64,000 nucleotides of DNA, from positions 1-64,000 of the forward strand of contig NZ_QJJU01000016.1 in the NCBI RefSeq assembly GCF_003201655.1, written 5' to 3'. Numbering within the stretch: position 1 is the first letter of the stretch; the number at the start of each line of letters is the position of its first letter. The DNA is from Mycolicibacterium moriokaense (GTDB lineage: Bacteria; Actinomycetota; Actinomycetes; Mycobacteriales; Mycobacteriaceae). The notes beneath the pieces are model-generated. The model saw only the letters and a program-made list of their open reading frames with translations. It had not been told where the DNA came from and did no database searches. This document shows, piece after piece, positions 34,679 to 43,652 of this stretch. Both the position numbers and the translations under genes were made by a program.

Positions 34679-35888
34679 TCGTCACCGGCTTATCGGCGAA
34701 TCGATCTGTGAGCCACTGAAATTGGTCTTTGTAGTCGGTTTCTACATGGCCCTTATCCTGTTCGAACTGCGCCACCACGTGCCCGCCCAGCGCGCACGCT
34801 CGTTTGATCGCGCCGGCCGTCCAGGATGCGTCGATGAATGTGTCGGCGCCGCCGTACCAGACATACAGTGGCGCCGACAACCGTTTCTGGGGCAGCGCCC
34901 AGTCCGCGAGGTAGCGCCGGAGACGATCTGCGGCCTCGGGTGTGCTGGGTGCGACGTCGTTGAGTTCGATCGTCTTGGCCGCGTCGCCGCGATATGACGT
35001 TTCAGGTCCGGAACATCCCACGAGGGTGTCCCAGTACTTGGCGGCGGCGCCGTGGCGGAAGTCGTCACGATTGAAATCTGGGTGCATCCGTGCCAGCGAC
35101 TCCGCAATCCCAATCACCCCGAGCTCTTGGTCCTTGGTCAGCGTTCCGTGCTGCGCCTTGTCCACCAGACCGGTCAAGTCAGCGACTGGCGAAACCGCCA
35201 CAGCGCCAACAAGTGTCAGTTCGGGGGCGTAGTCGCGGGCTTGCTCGTCGGCCGACCAGGCCGCGCCTCCACCCTGCGATCCGCCAAAGGCGCCCCACCG
35301 GTTCGAGACGCCTGGAAACGTCGCACGCAGTGCTCGTACCGCGTCGATCATGTTCAGGCCGGCAGTGCGTGAATCGGTGTAAGGGTGCACTCCCGACGTG
35401 CCGAGACCCTGGTAGTCGGCCAACGCGACCGCATATCCCTTCGTGACCAGAATGCCCACCGCCTCCGCGTAGCCAAGCAGAGTATTCGACAACGACGGCG
35501 CACAGGACTCGTCGATGCCGGTCGTCCCGTGGCCGAACGAGACCACGGGCCAGCCGCCGGGTGGCGGATCACCGCGGGGAACGAACACGCTGCCGGACAC
35601 TTCCGTCGCCTGCCCGTCGCCGGACGTCGACCGGTAAACGACGCGCGCGGCGTTCATTCGGTAGGCGGGCTCCTCACGCGAGAACGCGGGCATGGTCATT
35701 GCGCTCACGAGCGAGCCGGGGCCGGTGCCCCTGAGGTCGGCCGTTTGCACTGGTACCGGGTTGCCGGCGGCCCCCCGCATACTGTCGATCACCCTTATGC
35801 CAATTGCCTTTGCGAAGGGAAATGCGACTACCGCGACGATCACAGCGGCGACTACTGCGGCCGTCCATAGCGCCACCCTTCGGTTCAT
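34665..35888 (-). CDS. Secretory lipase-family (LIP) alpha/beta hydrolase, paralogue 1
   Basis: A 407-residue exported hydrolase of the secretory lipase family. It has an N-terminal membrane anchor (about 7-30), the family opening GTGPGSLVSA, FGHGTTGIDESCAPS (oxyanion-hole region), the nucleophile elbow GGSQGG (Ser204), the acid Asp in YGGADTFID and the His in GHVETDY. All catalytic parts are present. The ATG at 35888 or the GTG two codons upstream may be used. It lies 19 bp after paralogue 2 and overlaps the esterase gene. The substrate is unknown; acylated polymer or lipid is a guess from context. Confidence 0.85.
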   Translation of the reverse strand: MNRRVALWTAAVVAAVIVAVVAFPFAKAIGIRVIDSMRGAAGNPVPVQTADLRGTGPGSLVSAMTMPAFSREEPAYRMNAARVVYRSTSGDGQATEVSGSVFVPRGDPPPGGWPVVSFGHGTTGIDESCAPSLSNTLLGYAEAVGILVTKGYAVALADYQGLGTSGVHPYTDSRTAGLNMIDAVRALRATFPGVSNRWGAFGGSQGGGAAWSADEQARDYAPELTLVGAVAVSPVADLTGLVDKAQHGTLTKDQELGVIGIAESLARMHPDFNRDDFRHGAAAKYWDTLVGCSGPETSYRGDAAKTIELNDVAPSTPEAADRLRRYLADWALPQKRLSAPLYVWYGGADTFIDASWTAGAIKRACALGGHVVAQFEQDKGHVETDYKDQFQWLTDRFADKPVTNACA

Positions 35889-35907
35889 GCCCACCTACCC
35901 GTCGTCG

Positions 35908-37185
35908 TCAACGGGGCAACCCGGCGGCATGAGCCTCGCCAGGTTGCGACGTCACGTCACCCTCCGAGGGGGGCGGGGGCAAAGGGGGAACGCAACTGTT
36001 TGTTACCGGCTTTTCTTCGAATCGGTCGGCGATCCACGGCAACGCCACCGTGATGTCGAGGTCAGCGTGGCCCTTGCCAGGCTGCTTCCGGATGTCGATG
36101 ACATCGCCCATGCTGCACGCCGCGGCGAGTGCGTCGTCGGTCGACTCAATCGGTAAGAGGGGGTCGCTGTCTCCGTAAACCACCATCATCGGTGCCGTCG
36201 CTGGATGCTGAGGCAGGCTCATCTTTTGAAGGTGACTACGCAGGGCGTCGGTGGCCGCTGGGCTGCTTGGTCGCAGATCGTCTGCTGTGATCTGGTCAAA
36301 CACCTGCTCGCGCTCATTGGCGTGGATGACGTCGCAGTGCAGGAGGCTGTCCCAGCGCTGCCTCACCATCCCGTGTCGGTAGTCATCGAGGTTGAAGTCG
36401 GGAAACTCGTTCTTGAGCGCGGCGAGGATCGCTTGATATAGCAGCTTCTGTTCTTTGGTGAGTCCGCCTGCAGCCGCGGTGTCGGCGATGAAGGTCAGAT
36501 CGAGTGGGGGTGCAAGCGAGACTGAACCCAGCAGCGTCAACCCTTTTCCGTAGGTGGCGGCCAACTCGTTGGCCGCCAATGCCGCCTGTCCACCTTGCGA
36601 GAACCCCGCCGCAACCCACCGGTCGGATGCGTCGGGGACGACCTTGCGGGCCGCGCGGACCGCGTCAATGAGGTTGTATCCCTCGGTCGTCGGCTCGAGG
36701 TAGGGGTGGTAGGTCTCGTCGCTGCCGAGGCCCTGAAAATCGGTCAGCGTCACGACATATCCGGACTGGACCAGCAGGGCCACTGGAGGCGCAAGGCCCA
36801 GCAATGTAGGCGAAAGCGATGGCGCGCAATCGGGTTCGATGCCCGACGTCGCGTGCCCGAGAGCGACTATAGGCCATCCTCCCGGAGGGGCTTGGCCCTT
36901 GGGCGCGAAAACTGTTCCTGTGACTGAGGTTTCGGAGTTGGTGATTGCCGACGTCGACGTGTACACCATTCTGCCAGAAACGGACGTCAGCGCTGGCAAA
37001 CGCCTGTCGATAGTGGGTAATGCTCGCACTTCAAGTAACGTGCCCGGACCTGTCCCGGAGAAGTCTCCTTTCAAGCCCACGCCGGTCGCCGCCTGCGGCG
37101 TCGGCGCCGAGGAGTCGTTTCCGCACGCGGCGACAAGCAGGGCAATCGGCAGAATCAGACAGGCGAGCGCGACTCTTCCGCTCAT
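35908..37185 (-). CDS. Secretory lipase-family lipoprotein, paralogue 2
   Basis: A 425-residue lipoprotein: the signal peptide ends in the lipobox LVAAC (Cys21). Family features are GTGPGTLLEV, LGHATSGIEPDCAPS, the elbow GFSQGG (Ser196), the acid Asp in YGDSDPLLP and the His in GKGHADLD. The catalytic triad is complete. The C-terminus has a Pro-rich tail. Its ATG overlaps the stop of the upstream Wzz gene (ATGA), so the two are translationally coupled, which ties this hydrolase to polymer export. Confidence 0.86.
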   Translation of the reverse strand: MSGRVALACLILPIALLVAACGNDSSAPTPQAATGVGLKGDFSGTGPGTLLEVRALPTIDRRLPALTSVSGRMVYTSTSAITNSETSVTGTVFAPKGQAPPGGWPIVALGHATSGIEPDCAPSLSPTLLGLAPPVALLVQSGYVVTLTDFQGLGSDETYHPYLEPTTEGYNLIDAVRAARKVVPDASDRWVAAGFSQGGQAALAANELAATYGKGLTLLGSVSLAPPLDLTFIADTAAAGGLTKEQKLLYQAILAALKNEFPDFNLDDYRHGMVRQRWDSLLHCDVIHANEREQVFDQITADDLRPSSPAATDALRSHLQKMSLPQHPATAPMMVVYGDSDPLLPIESTDDALAAACSMGDVIDIRKQPGKGHADLDITVALPWIADRFEEKPVTNSCVPPLPPPPSEGDVTSQPGEAHAAGLPR

Positions 37186-37850
37186 GTCTTCCTTCCGGCT
37201 GCTGTCTCGCCGACGATATGTGCGACCTGCTCCTCGGTGAGCACCGCACCGCGGAAACGACCAAGGGCGATGACCAGCACCACGCCGAGGCCGAAGCCGA
37301 GAAAGCCGCCCAACTCCAGATACCGGGTGAGCGGTGCGTTATGGTCCGCAGCGCTCGAAGCGATGTCGACTATCACGACATCCGTGCCGGATTTATCCAA
37401 GTCCGCCATTTCGTCAGTAAGGGACTTCAGGTTAAACGTGACGCTGTTGGCGGTGTCGATGGCGAGCTCGGGGCTGTCACCGGTGACCGTGATCTCAACG
37501 ACAGCGTCGCGAACAACGGGCGTAATCCGCTTGATCAGCTCGGCGGGTGTTTGGTGCAGGCCTAGCTGGTCGATAGTGCGCTTTGCGACCTGTGGATTTG
37601 TTGCGAGTTGTTGGATCGACACCGCGCGGCCCGCGGCGGCGAGGTGGCCGTAGTATGCGTCGAACACCTCGGCGCTGGCCGGCGCTACGACGATCACCCG
37701 GCTCGTCGCCTGGTACGAGGGGTCGGTGGTCCGGTGGGCCAGCCACCCCGCACCCACCGAAAATGCCGTGGCACATACGATGATCAGCCAATACCTGGCC
37801 ACAATTCGGAGGTAATCGCGGATCCGCGGAACCGGCGTAGGTGCCTTCAC
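37182..37850 (-). CDS. Wzz-like chain-length / co-polymerase protein (no kinase domain)
   Basis: A 222-residue polysaccharide co-polymerase with two membrane helices (about 19-38 and 178-198) enclosing an extracytoplasmic domain that starts with the usual YQATSRVIVVAP. There is no Walker motif. It starts one base after the lipase-like paralogue 3 stops and overlaps paralogue 2. A second, kinase-fused Wzz is the first gene of the operon, so two chain-length proteins may set two length classes or act as a pair. Confidence 0.82.
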   Translation of the reverse strand: MKAPTPVPRIRDYLRIVARYWLIIVCATAFSVGAGWLAHRTTDPSYQATSRVIVVAPASAEVFDAYYGHLAAAGRAVSIQQLATNPQVAKRTIDQLGLHQTPAELIKRITPVVRDAVVEITVTGDSPELAIDTANSVTFNLKSLTDEMADLDKSGTDVVIVDIASSAADHNAPLTRYLELGGFLGFGLGVVLVIALGRFRGAVLTEEQVAHIVGETAAGRKT

Positions 37851-39098
37851 CTACACACCGACGCAGGTGTTCATTGCGCGTTGACCGCTGAAACGGCCCT
37901 GGAACCAGGCCACTGAGTCGTACAGCACGATGTCGTTGAGTGCATTCACGTCACCTATTTTCTTGACTTCAATAGGGTCCCCTCGCCCACACGCCGTCCG
38001 CACCGCGTCTTCGATCCAGCCGGGCAGAACCACCGGGTCGATGGTGGCGTAGATCAGCAACATCGGCGCCGAGAGCTTCGCGGGACCCGGCAAAGCCAAA
38101 TCTTGCAGGTCGCGGCGCAAGTCCTCGGCTGCAGCGGGCGTCCTCGGTTTCAAATCGCCGGGCTTGAGCCCCGCCGCCGCTGCGACGGTCTTGACAGGGT
38201 CCACGACCGCGCAGTTAGTCAACTCGCCAAACAGTGCCTTCGCATTTTCTGAGACATAGTCGTCCGGGTTGAGCCGCGTGTCAGGCGAAAGTACGAGGCT
38301 AGTCACCGCCAACATCGCAAGCCGAAATTGGGCCGGCACCAGCGTTTCGTTTTCCATGGCGTCTGCAAGGCCGGTCATGTTTGCAAGCGGCGACACCGCG
38401 ACCGCGCCCACCAAATCGAGCCCGGTCCCATACGAAGCCGCTTGCGCGTCTGCCGCCCAAGTCGCGGCGCCCCCCTGCCCCAGCCCGAACGCGGCCCAGC
38501 GGTTACTCGCGGACGGCAGAACGCGGCGAGCGGCGCGCACGGCGTCGATCATGTTGTGGCCCAGTGTCGTCGAGTCGAGTAACGGGTGAGGGAACCCGTC
38601 CACGCCTAGTCCTTCGTAGTCCGTCATCGCGACCACGTAGCCGCGGTCGGCAAGCACCGAAATGACCGACGCATAGCCGCCAAGGTCTTGGATAGAGGAA
38701 GGAGCGCAGTCCTTCAGCATGCCGATGATGTCATGGCCGAAAGCCAGGATCGGCCACCCGCCGCTCGGCTGCTTGCCGGGCGGCACGGCGACGACGCCGG
38801 AAACCGTTGTCGCGGTGCCCTTAGCGTTAGTCGACCGATACAGCACCCGAACTCCGACGACGTTCATTCGATCGAAGTCGACGCTGTCCTCCAGCGGTTG
38901 TACGTCGACAAGCGAGCCGGGACCGTCATCGGTCAGGTCAGGGGGCGGCAACACCGCCGCACCCGCGAATGGAGCCTGGATGGAGGCGGGTGGCCGGTTG
39001 CCCTGCGGAGGGGCTGACACCGTGGCCGAGCAACCTGCGACCGCAACCAGCGCGCAAGCAGCCGCCACGAACGCCCGTAGGCTCGTCCGCCAGATCAT
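37851..39098 (-). CDS. Secretory lipase-like lipoprotein, paralogue 3, probably catalytically dead
   Basis: A 415-residue lipoprotein (lipobox VAGC, Cys23) clearly of the same family: DDGPGSLVDV, FGHDIIGMLKDCAPS, and an Asp in YATIDPVVLP. The nucleophile elbow reads GLGQGG: the Ser is Gly207 (codon GGG), where the other two have GGSQGG and GFSQGG. The GH(x)nD histidine is also gone (KKIGDVNALND). The fold seems intact, so a binding or scaffold role is more likely than decay. ATGA overlap with the BY-kinase-like gene upstream, abutting Wzz downstream. Confidence 0.83.
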   Translation of the reverse strand: MIWRTSLRAFVAAACALVAVAGCSATVSAPPQGNRPPASIQAPFAGAAVLPPPDLTDDGPGSLVDVQPLEDSVDFDRMNVVGVRVLYRSTNAKGTATTVSGVVAVPPGKQPSGGWPILAFGHDIIGMLKDCAPSSIQDLGGYASVISVLADRGYVVAMTDYEGLGVDGFPHPLLDSTTLGHNMIDAVRAARRVLPSASNRWAAFGLGQGGAATWAADAQAASYGTGLDLVGAVAVSPLANMTGLADAMENETLVPAQFRLAMLAVTSLVLSPDTRLNPDDYVSENAKALFGELTNCAVVDPVKTVAAAAGLKPGDLKPRTPAAAEDLRRDLQDLALPGPAKLSAPMLLIYATIDPVVLPGWIEDAVRTACGRGDPIEVKKIGDVNALNDIVLYDSVAWFQGRFSGQRAMNTCVGV

Positions 39099-40540
39099 TG
39101 GCTTTCGACCGGCGCTTTACTCTCGCGGTTTTCAACCGCGGTGCGGCCCCGCTGTTTGGCGTGTGCTCGCACGGCGACGCGGCTGACGGCTTCGAACGTC
39201 ACGACTGTTCCCAGGAGCGCTACGTGAGCCGACTGCAGAACCTGCACTGCACGCCTCAGAGAACGGGCCGTCGTCCCCCCGACCCGCGCGAGCAGGATGG
39301 CGCCGTCGCCGAGTGCTCCGACGATTGCGCCGTCGGTGTAATCGGCCAGCGGCGGCGTATCAACGACGACATAGTCGAATGCCCCGGCCACGTACTCGAG
39401 CAATTGCGTGGCACGATCCGTCGCCCACAACTCACCTGGACGAGGCGGCAGGGGACCGGCGGGGAGCACCGTAATGGTGTGATCACCAACGCCAACGTGC
39501 GATATAGCCGCAGTGCCTATCTCGTCCTCGCCGACCAACACTGTGCTCAAACCAGTTCGGTGCGCTCCCAGGAGCGCCGTGCCGTCCAGCAACCTGTCGG
39601 CGATCGCCGGATTCCGCATATCCCCGTCTATGAGGATCACTGAGCGACCCGATTCCGCGAGCGCGGCCGCCAGGTCGATGGCTATGGTGGTCCGTCCATC
39701 GCCGGCTGAGGGGCTCGTCACCGCGATGCAGCGCGGCGGGCCGGAACCGTCGGGCGGTACGGTGAATCGCAGATTGGTTCGCAATTCCCGAACACGTTCG
39801 GCGTAAAGGCCGTTACCCGCAAGATCGACGACTCCGGCATTCTTGCGGACGGGGTCTTTCGGCAGTGCGCCCATAACCAATGAACCGGTCTGCGATTCAA
39901 TGTTTTCACGCGCTCGCAGGCGTTTGTCGAGGACGCCGGACAACAACGCCGCCAACATTCCGACTATTAGCCCGCCCGCGGCGCCTAACGCCAACCGCAT
40001 CCAGAGTTTAAGACCAACCGGTTTGATCGGGTAATCGGCGTTATCGACGACGACCGCCGCCGCCGACGGTGTGCCACCACGGCGCGACGTTTCCAGTTGG
40101 CTGACAAGAGCCACAAGTTGATTGCTGACGGCGTCCGCGTAGATCTGCGCTTGTTCAGGTGACGAATCACGCACGCTGACGTCCAACATGACCGTCTTGT
40201 CACGCACTTTCGCCGAAATCTTCGCCCGCAGATCATCCGCCGAGATCGGAGCCTTTAATTGATCAACGGCCTGCGTGGCGACTTGTTCGCTTGTGGCCAA
40301 CGCGGCGTAGGAAACCGCGCGCTGCTGTGAGAACATATCGTTTTGGTATGCTTCGGCCGTGGTCGTGCCCGTTTGGGTGGCGACGAACAACGTCGCTGTC
40401 GACTGATATTTCGGGGTGAAATCGATGATCCACCAATTGACCACCCAGCTCCCGTATCCGATGACTAGCCCGACGACAGCGAATACCGCGAGCATCCACC
40501 AGTTCTGACGGAATATTCGCAGATAATCTGTCACGTTCAC
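39095..40540 (-). CDS. Wzz / BY-kinase-like fusion (CpsD/CapB-type ATPase domain, atypical)
   Basis: A 481-residue protein with a Wzz domain (two helices, about 15-38 and 180-205) and a cytoplasmic BY-kinase-type P-loop domain (about 215-450). Walker A reads SPSAGDGRTT with Arg283 where Lys is expected; Walker A' is ILIDGDMR and Walker B YVVVDTPP. No Tyr occurs in the last 80 residues, so the usual tyrosine cluster is missing. GTG at 40540 has GGAGG upstream. First gene of the six-gene operon. In related systems such proteins control chain length; here the kinase function is doubtful. Confidence 0.85.
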   Translation of the reverse strand: MNVTDYLRIFRQNWWMLAVFAVVGLVIGYGSWVVNWWIIDFTPKYQSTATLFVATQTGTTTAEAYQNDMFSQQRAVSYAALATSEQVATQAVDQLKAPISADDLRAKISAKVRDKTVMLDVSVRDSSPEQAQIYADAVSNQLVALVSQLETSRRGGTPSAAAVVVDNADYPIKPVGLKLWMRLALGAAGGLIVGMLAALLSGVLDKRLRARENIESQTGSLVMGALPKDPVRKNAGVVDLAGNGLYAERVRELRTNLRFTVPPDGSGPPRCIAVTSPSAGDGRTTIAIDLAAALAESGRSVILIDGDMRNPAIADRLLDGTALLGAHRTGLSTVLVGEDEIGTAAISHVGVGDHTITVLPAGPLPPRPGELWATDRATQLLEYVAGAFDYVVVDTPPLADYTDGAIVGALGDGAILLARVGGTTARSLRRAVQVLQSAHVALLGTVVTFEAVSRVAVRAHAKQRGRTAVENRESKAPVESQ

Positions 40541-40650
40541 GCGCGACCTCCAATGATATGTGGCTAGCACTATAGCGCGGTCAAGACCCACGATCAGTCT
40601 GACACGACTCGTCGCACCGAGGCTGGCGCTGAGCTGCTCAAGCTGTCACG

Positions 40651-42117
40651 ATGGGTCCTGTGAAACGTCGCTGGGATCTCGTCCCGTCGCACATGGTACC
40701 TGTTGCCATCGTCGCGGTATGCCCAATGCTGGTGTGGCTTGTCCTCGATCATCTCGGCACACCGATGTACGCATTCGTCGGACTCGTGGCACTGCTCGTC
40801 GCCGTGTATATCGGGTTGTGGCACCCGTTGTGGCTCTACTGGGGCTTCGCCTTCACGCTGGCAGGACTTCCGTTCGGCATCGTGCCGGGCGTCCACGTGC
40901 CACTGTATCTGCTGTTTGCCGCGGCAATAGTCCTGGCCGCGGTCCTTTATCGCAGTCCCGAGCGACGGTTCCACCGCATGGAAACAGCAGTTCTTATCTT
41001 GGTTGCCGTGGCAGCGGTCTCGGTCGTCGTCACCAGCCTCAGCCTCGGGGGCATATTCCAGTACGGCAAATGGGCGATCGTCACGCTGGCGGCAGTGGCG
41101 TTGATGCGCTTGTCCAACAAAGACTTGGAGCGCTTCGGACGCATATTCGTCTGCGTATCTGCAGCAAATGCACTCTGGGGCATATTGATTGTGACGATCG
41201 ACAAGACGCAGAAGTCTTTCTTCATCCTCAAACCATTCGGCTATGACATCGCTCGCGTCGAAGCGGGCGTTCGAAATGGGCAGGATCAACTCATCAATTG
41301 GGCGTATGGTCCCGATGGATCGCGGTCGATTCGGCTGGGTGGTACATGGGTCGCCGGGAACGGCGCGGGTCTTGCATTTCTCATCGCGATGGCGATATGC
41401 GTATTGCTATTCTACGGATGGCGTCGCAATTGCATGCTACTTGTGCTGTCAGTCGCTCTACTTCTCACGCAGAGCCGACAAGCGATTTTCACGCTGTTTG
41501 TGGCACTAATGTTGGTAGCTGTTCTTCATCCGATGCGTGCACGAGATAGATGGTATGCGGCCGGTGTGTTCGCAACGTTGACAGTCGTGGCATTCAGTGT
41601 GCCGTATATCCGTGCGCGAATGCTGACCTCACTCAGCAGTTCTGACCCTGGAGGCGCAGCGCGTAGGGCATCATTGAGCGACTTTCCAAGTCTGCTGGGC
41701 GGGCACTGGACGTTCGGATTGGGTTGGGCGCGCCCAGAGTTCAAAAGCGGAGCTGTTTCATACGCACTCAACATTATTTCCAATACACCGCTGTTGCACG
41801 TTTATCGATCCGGCCTCTTGACGGGCTTGGCTTTTGTAGCCGTGTGCCTCATCGGTTGCGTGATCGCCTACCGCGCGATGGGCTTCCGTTCACTACCGTT
41901 CGCCCTCCACGGTGGCGTCTTCATCGCCTTCTGCCTGGTGGCGTTGCAACTCGACCACGGCGCCGCCGACGTGCCTCAAACTACTTTGTGTTTCTCAGTG
42001 CTTCTCGCTTTCCTCGTCTACATCGATCGGTCGATGCGCGCGGAGGCCTGCAAAGAACCCGGCCGGACCAACGAGCTGGCGGTCGCTGCGTCACCCTTAG
42101 GTGCACATCTGGGATAG
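40651..42117 (+). CDS. O-antigen polymerase/ligase-like membrane protein (Wzy)
   Basis: A 488-residue polytopic protein with about eleven to twelve hydrophobic segments and one larger external loop (about 205-240). The pattern, with an SRQAIFTLFVALML stretch after the loop, is that of the O-antigen ligase/Wzy superfamily, which polymerise or ligate polyprenyl-linked repeat units. It diverges from the Wzz/BY-kinase operon across 110 bp. Base composition is AT-richer than the flanking genes, consistent with acquired DNA. An alternative GTG start lies at 40660. Confidence 0.8.
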   Translation: MGPVKRRWDLVPSHMVPVAIVAVCPMLVWLVLDHLGTPMYAFVGLVALLVAVYIGLWHPLWLYWGFAFTLAGLPFGIVPGVHVPLYLLFAAAIVLAAVLYRSPERRFHRMETAVLILVAVAAVSVVVTSLSLGGIFQYGKWAIVTLAAVALMRLSNKDLERFGRIFVCVSAANALWGILIVTIDKTQKSFFILKPFGYDIARVEAGVRNGQDQLINWAYGPDGSRSIRLGGTWVAGNGAGLAFLIAMAICVLLFYGWRRNCMLLVLSVALLLTQSRQAIFTLFVALMLVAVLHPMRARDRWYAAGVFATLTVVAFSVPYIRARMLTSLSSSDPGGAARRASLSDFPSLLGGHWTFGLGWARPEFKSGAVSYALNIISNTPLLHVYRSGLLTGLAFVAVCLIGCVIAYRAMGFRSLPFALHGGVFIAFCLVALQLDHGAADVPQTTLCFSVLLAFLVYIDRSMRAEACKEPGRTNELAVAASPLGAHLG

Positions 42118-42314
42118 CACGAAGTCCCTCGATATCTGGGCGAAAACGCTGTCCAAAACCCGGGCGGCCGGAATGCGCTGAACTCTAATCACCGACACGT
42201 CCATCCGACGCCGTCACCACCGGTTCGGTCAATGAGCCCACTGCACGGTCGGCGGTCATACGCTGACCGAGTCGGTGTTCGGGGGACGGTTCGTTCCGAG
42301 TGCGCGCGGCAGTG

Positions 42315-43496
42315 TTATCGAGTTCGCGACCGAGGCGAGAGGCGCGCCGCCAACCAGTCAAAGAAACGGTTGAAAGGACCGTCCAGCAGTGACACGGCCC
42401 AGGCGATCGCGACGGCCATAACCGCCAGCAGCGGGAACAAAATCGGCGACGGCGAATACGTCCAACCCACCAGGTTGAACAACTTCAAGCAGACCAGCAC
42501 CACAAAGCCGTGCAGCGCAAGAATGGTAAGCGATCGCTGGCCCATGCGGACCAGCCAATTTGAAGAGCGGGGCAAGATCGCCATCCAGCACAAGCAGCCG
42601 ACGGTCGAGATCAAAAGCAAGACCAGCCTGCCGAGCGCCGGGTAGTCCGACCACACCGAGGCCTGGTCGTAGCTTCGATCGTGGTACACCACGGCGGTGT
42701 CCAAACCATGGAGAAACCAGAGCGCCATGCCCACCAGCAACCCGACGAACGCCAACCCCCAGAACAACCTCGCGCGCGCGACCAGCCTGAGCAGACGTTC
42801 CCGCCAAAGGTACCCGGCCAGGAAGAACGGGAAGAAGTACAGGGTGCGGGAGAGGCTGAGGTCAGCCCCGATGTCGGTCGCGTATCCCGCGGCGAGTGTG
42901 ATACCCACGGCGACCAGCAGTGCCATCGGAATCTGCAGGAAAAGCGGCAGCATCATGCGCCAGAGCAACAGGCTGAGCAGAAACCAGAGAAGCCACTGCG
43001 GATCAAGAATATGGCGCACGGCGTCGCCGCCGGCCCGCGCATACAGTGCGAGATAAAACGGTTGCAGACAGATAAGCGGCAGCAACAATTTAGCGAACAT
43101 CTTGCGGTAGTCCGTCTCGCCGAGCACTGGTTTGGCCAGCATCCCGCTCGCGATCACGAATACGGGCAGCCCAGTCAAAGAAACGGCCGCATAGACCGCC
43201 TTGAAAAGTGGGTCGTATGTGCCGAAATGTTCCACCAAATGCGCGAACACCACCACGATGATCATGACGCCCTTGGCGATGTCCAGAAAATCGACACGTG
43301 CCTTGAGTGTCACCCGCGCGCCCTCCGCCCCGCCCTGGGGGCCAACAACGTCCGTCTGCCCCTTTCGATCCGAGTCAGGGCCCACAGCGGTATCGCTGTG
43401 TCCACCACGGGCGACTCGGTCGCCGTCGGTGTTGCCGTCAGTCCGCGCAACTTCTTCGGGTGCGGGCTGGTCCTCCCAGGATTTAGGCACAGACAT
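42315..43496 (-). CDS. Acyltransferase 3 family membrane protein (sugar O-acyltransferase)
   Basis: A 393-residue protein with a hydrophilic N-terminus of about 60 residues followed by about ten helices. The N-terminal helix pattern ARVDFLDIAKGVMIIVVVFAHLVEHF holds the catalytic-type His/Arg region of acyltransferase-3 enzymes, which add acetyl or other acyl groups to surface sugars. ATG 43496 (MSVPKSW) is preferred to 43610. It sits before Wzx on the same strand with a 156-bp gap. M. tuberculosis keeps a similar gene near its heptose genes (Rv0111). Confidence 0.82.
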   Translation of the reverse strand: MSVPKSWEDQPAPEEVARTDGNTDGDRVARGGHSDTAVGPDSDRKGQTDVVGPQGGAEGARVTLKARVDFLDIAKGVMIIVVVFAHLVEHFGTYDPLFKAVYAAVSLTGLPVFVIASGMLAKPVLGETDYRKMFAKLLLPLICLQPFYLALYARAGGDAVRHILDPQWLLWFLLSLLLWRMMLPLFLQIPMALLVAVGITLAAGYATDIGADLSLSRTLYFFPFFLAGYLWRERLLRLVARARLFWGLAFVGLLVGMALWFLHGLDTAVVYHDRSYDQASVWSDYPALGRLVLLLISTVGCLCWMAILPRSSNWLVRMGQRSLTILALHGFVVLVCLKLFNLVGWTYSPSPILFPLLAVMAVAIAWAVSLLDGPFNRFFDWLAARLSPRSRTR

Positions 43497-43652
43497 ACTC
43501 CCGTGATAGTGCGAAGCGACTTGTCCGTGGCCTCCACCAGATTGGGAAACGTTGGCGGACAAAGCTATTGCGGTATGTCGAAGGGCTCGCTCCTGCGCGC
43601 GAGTCGTCACTCCACGCGACGGCCGTCTCTTTCATCGGGGATTCACAGTACT

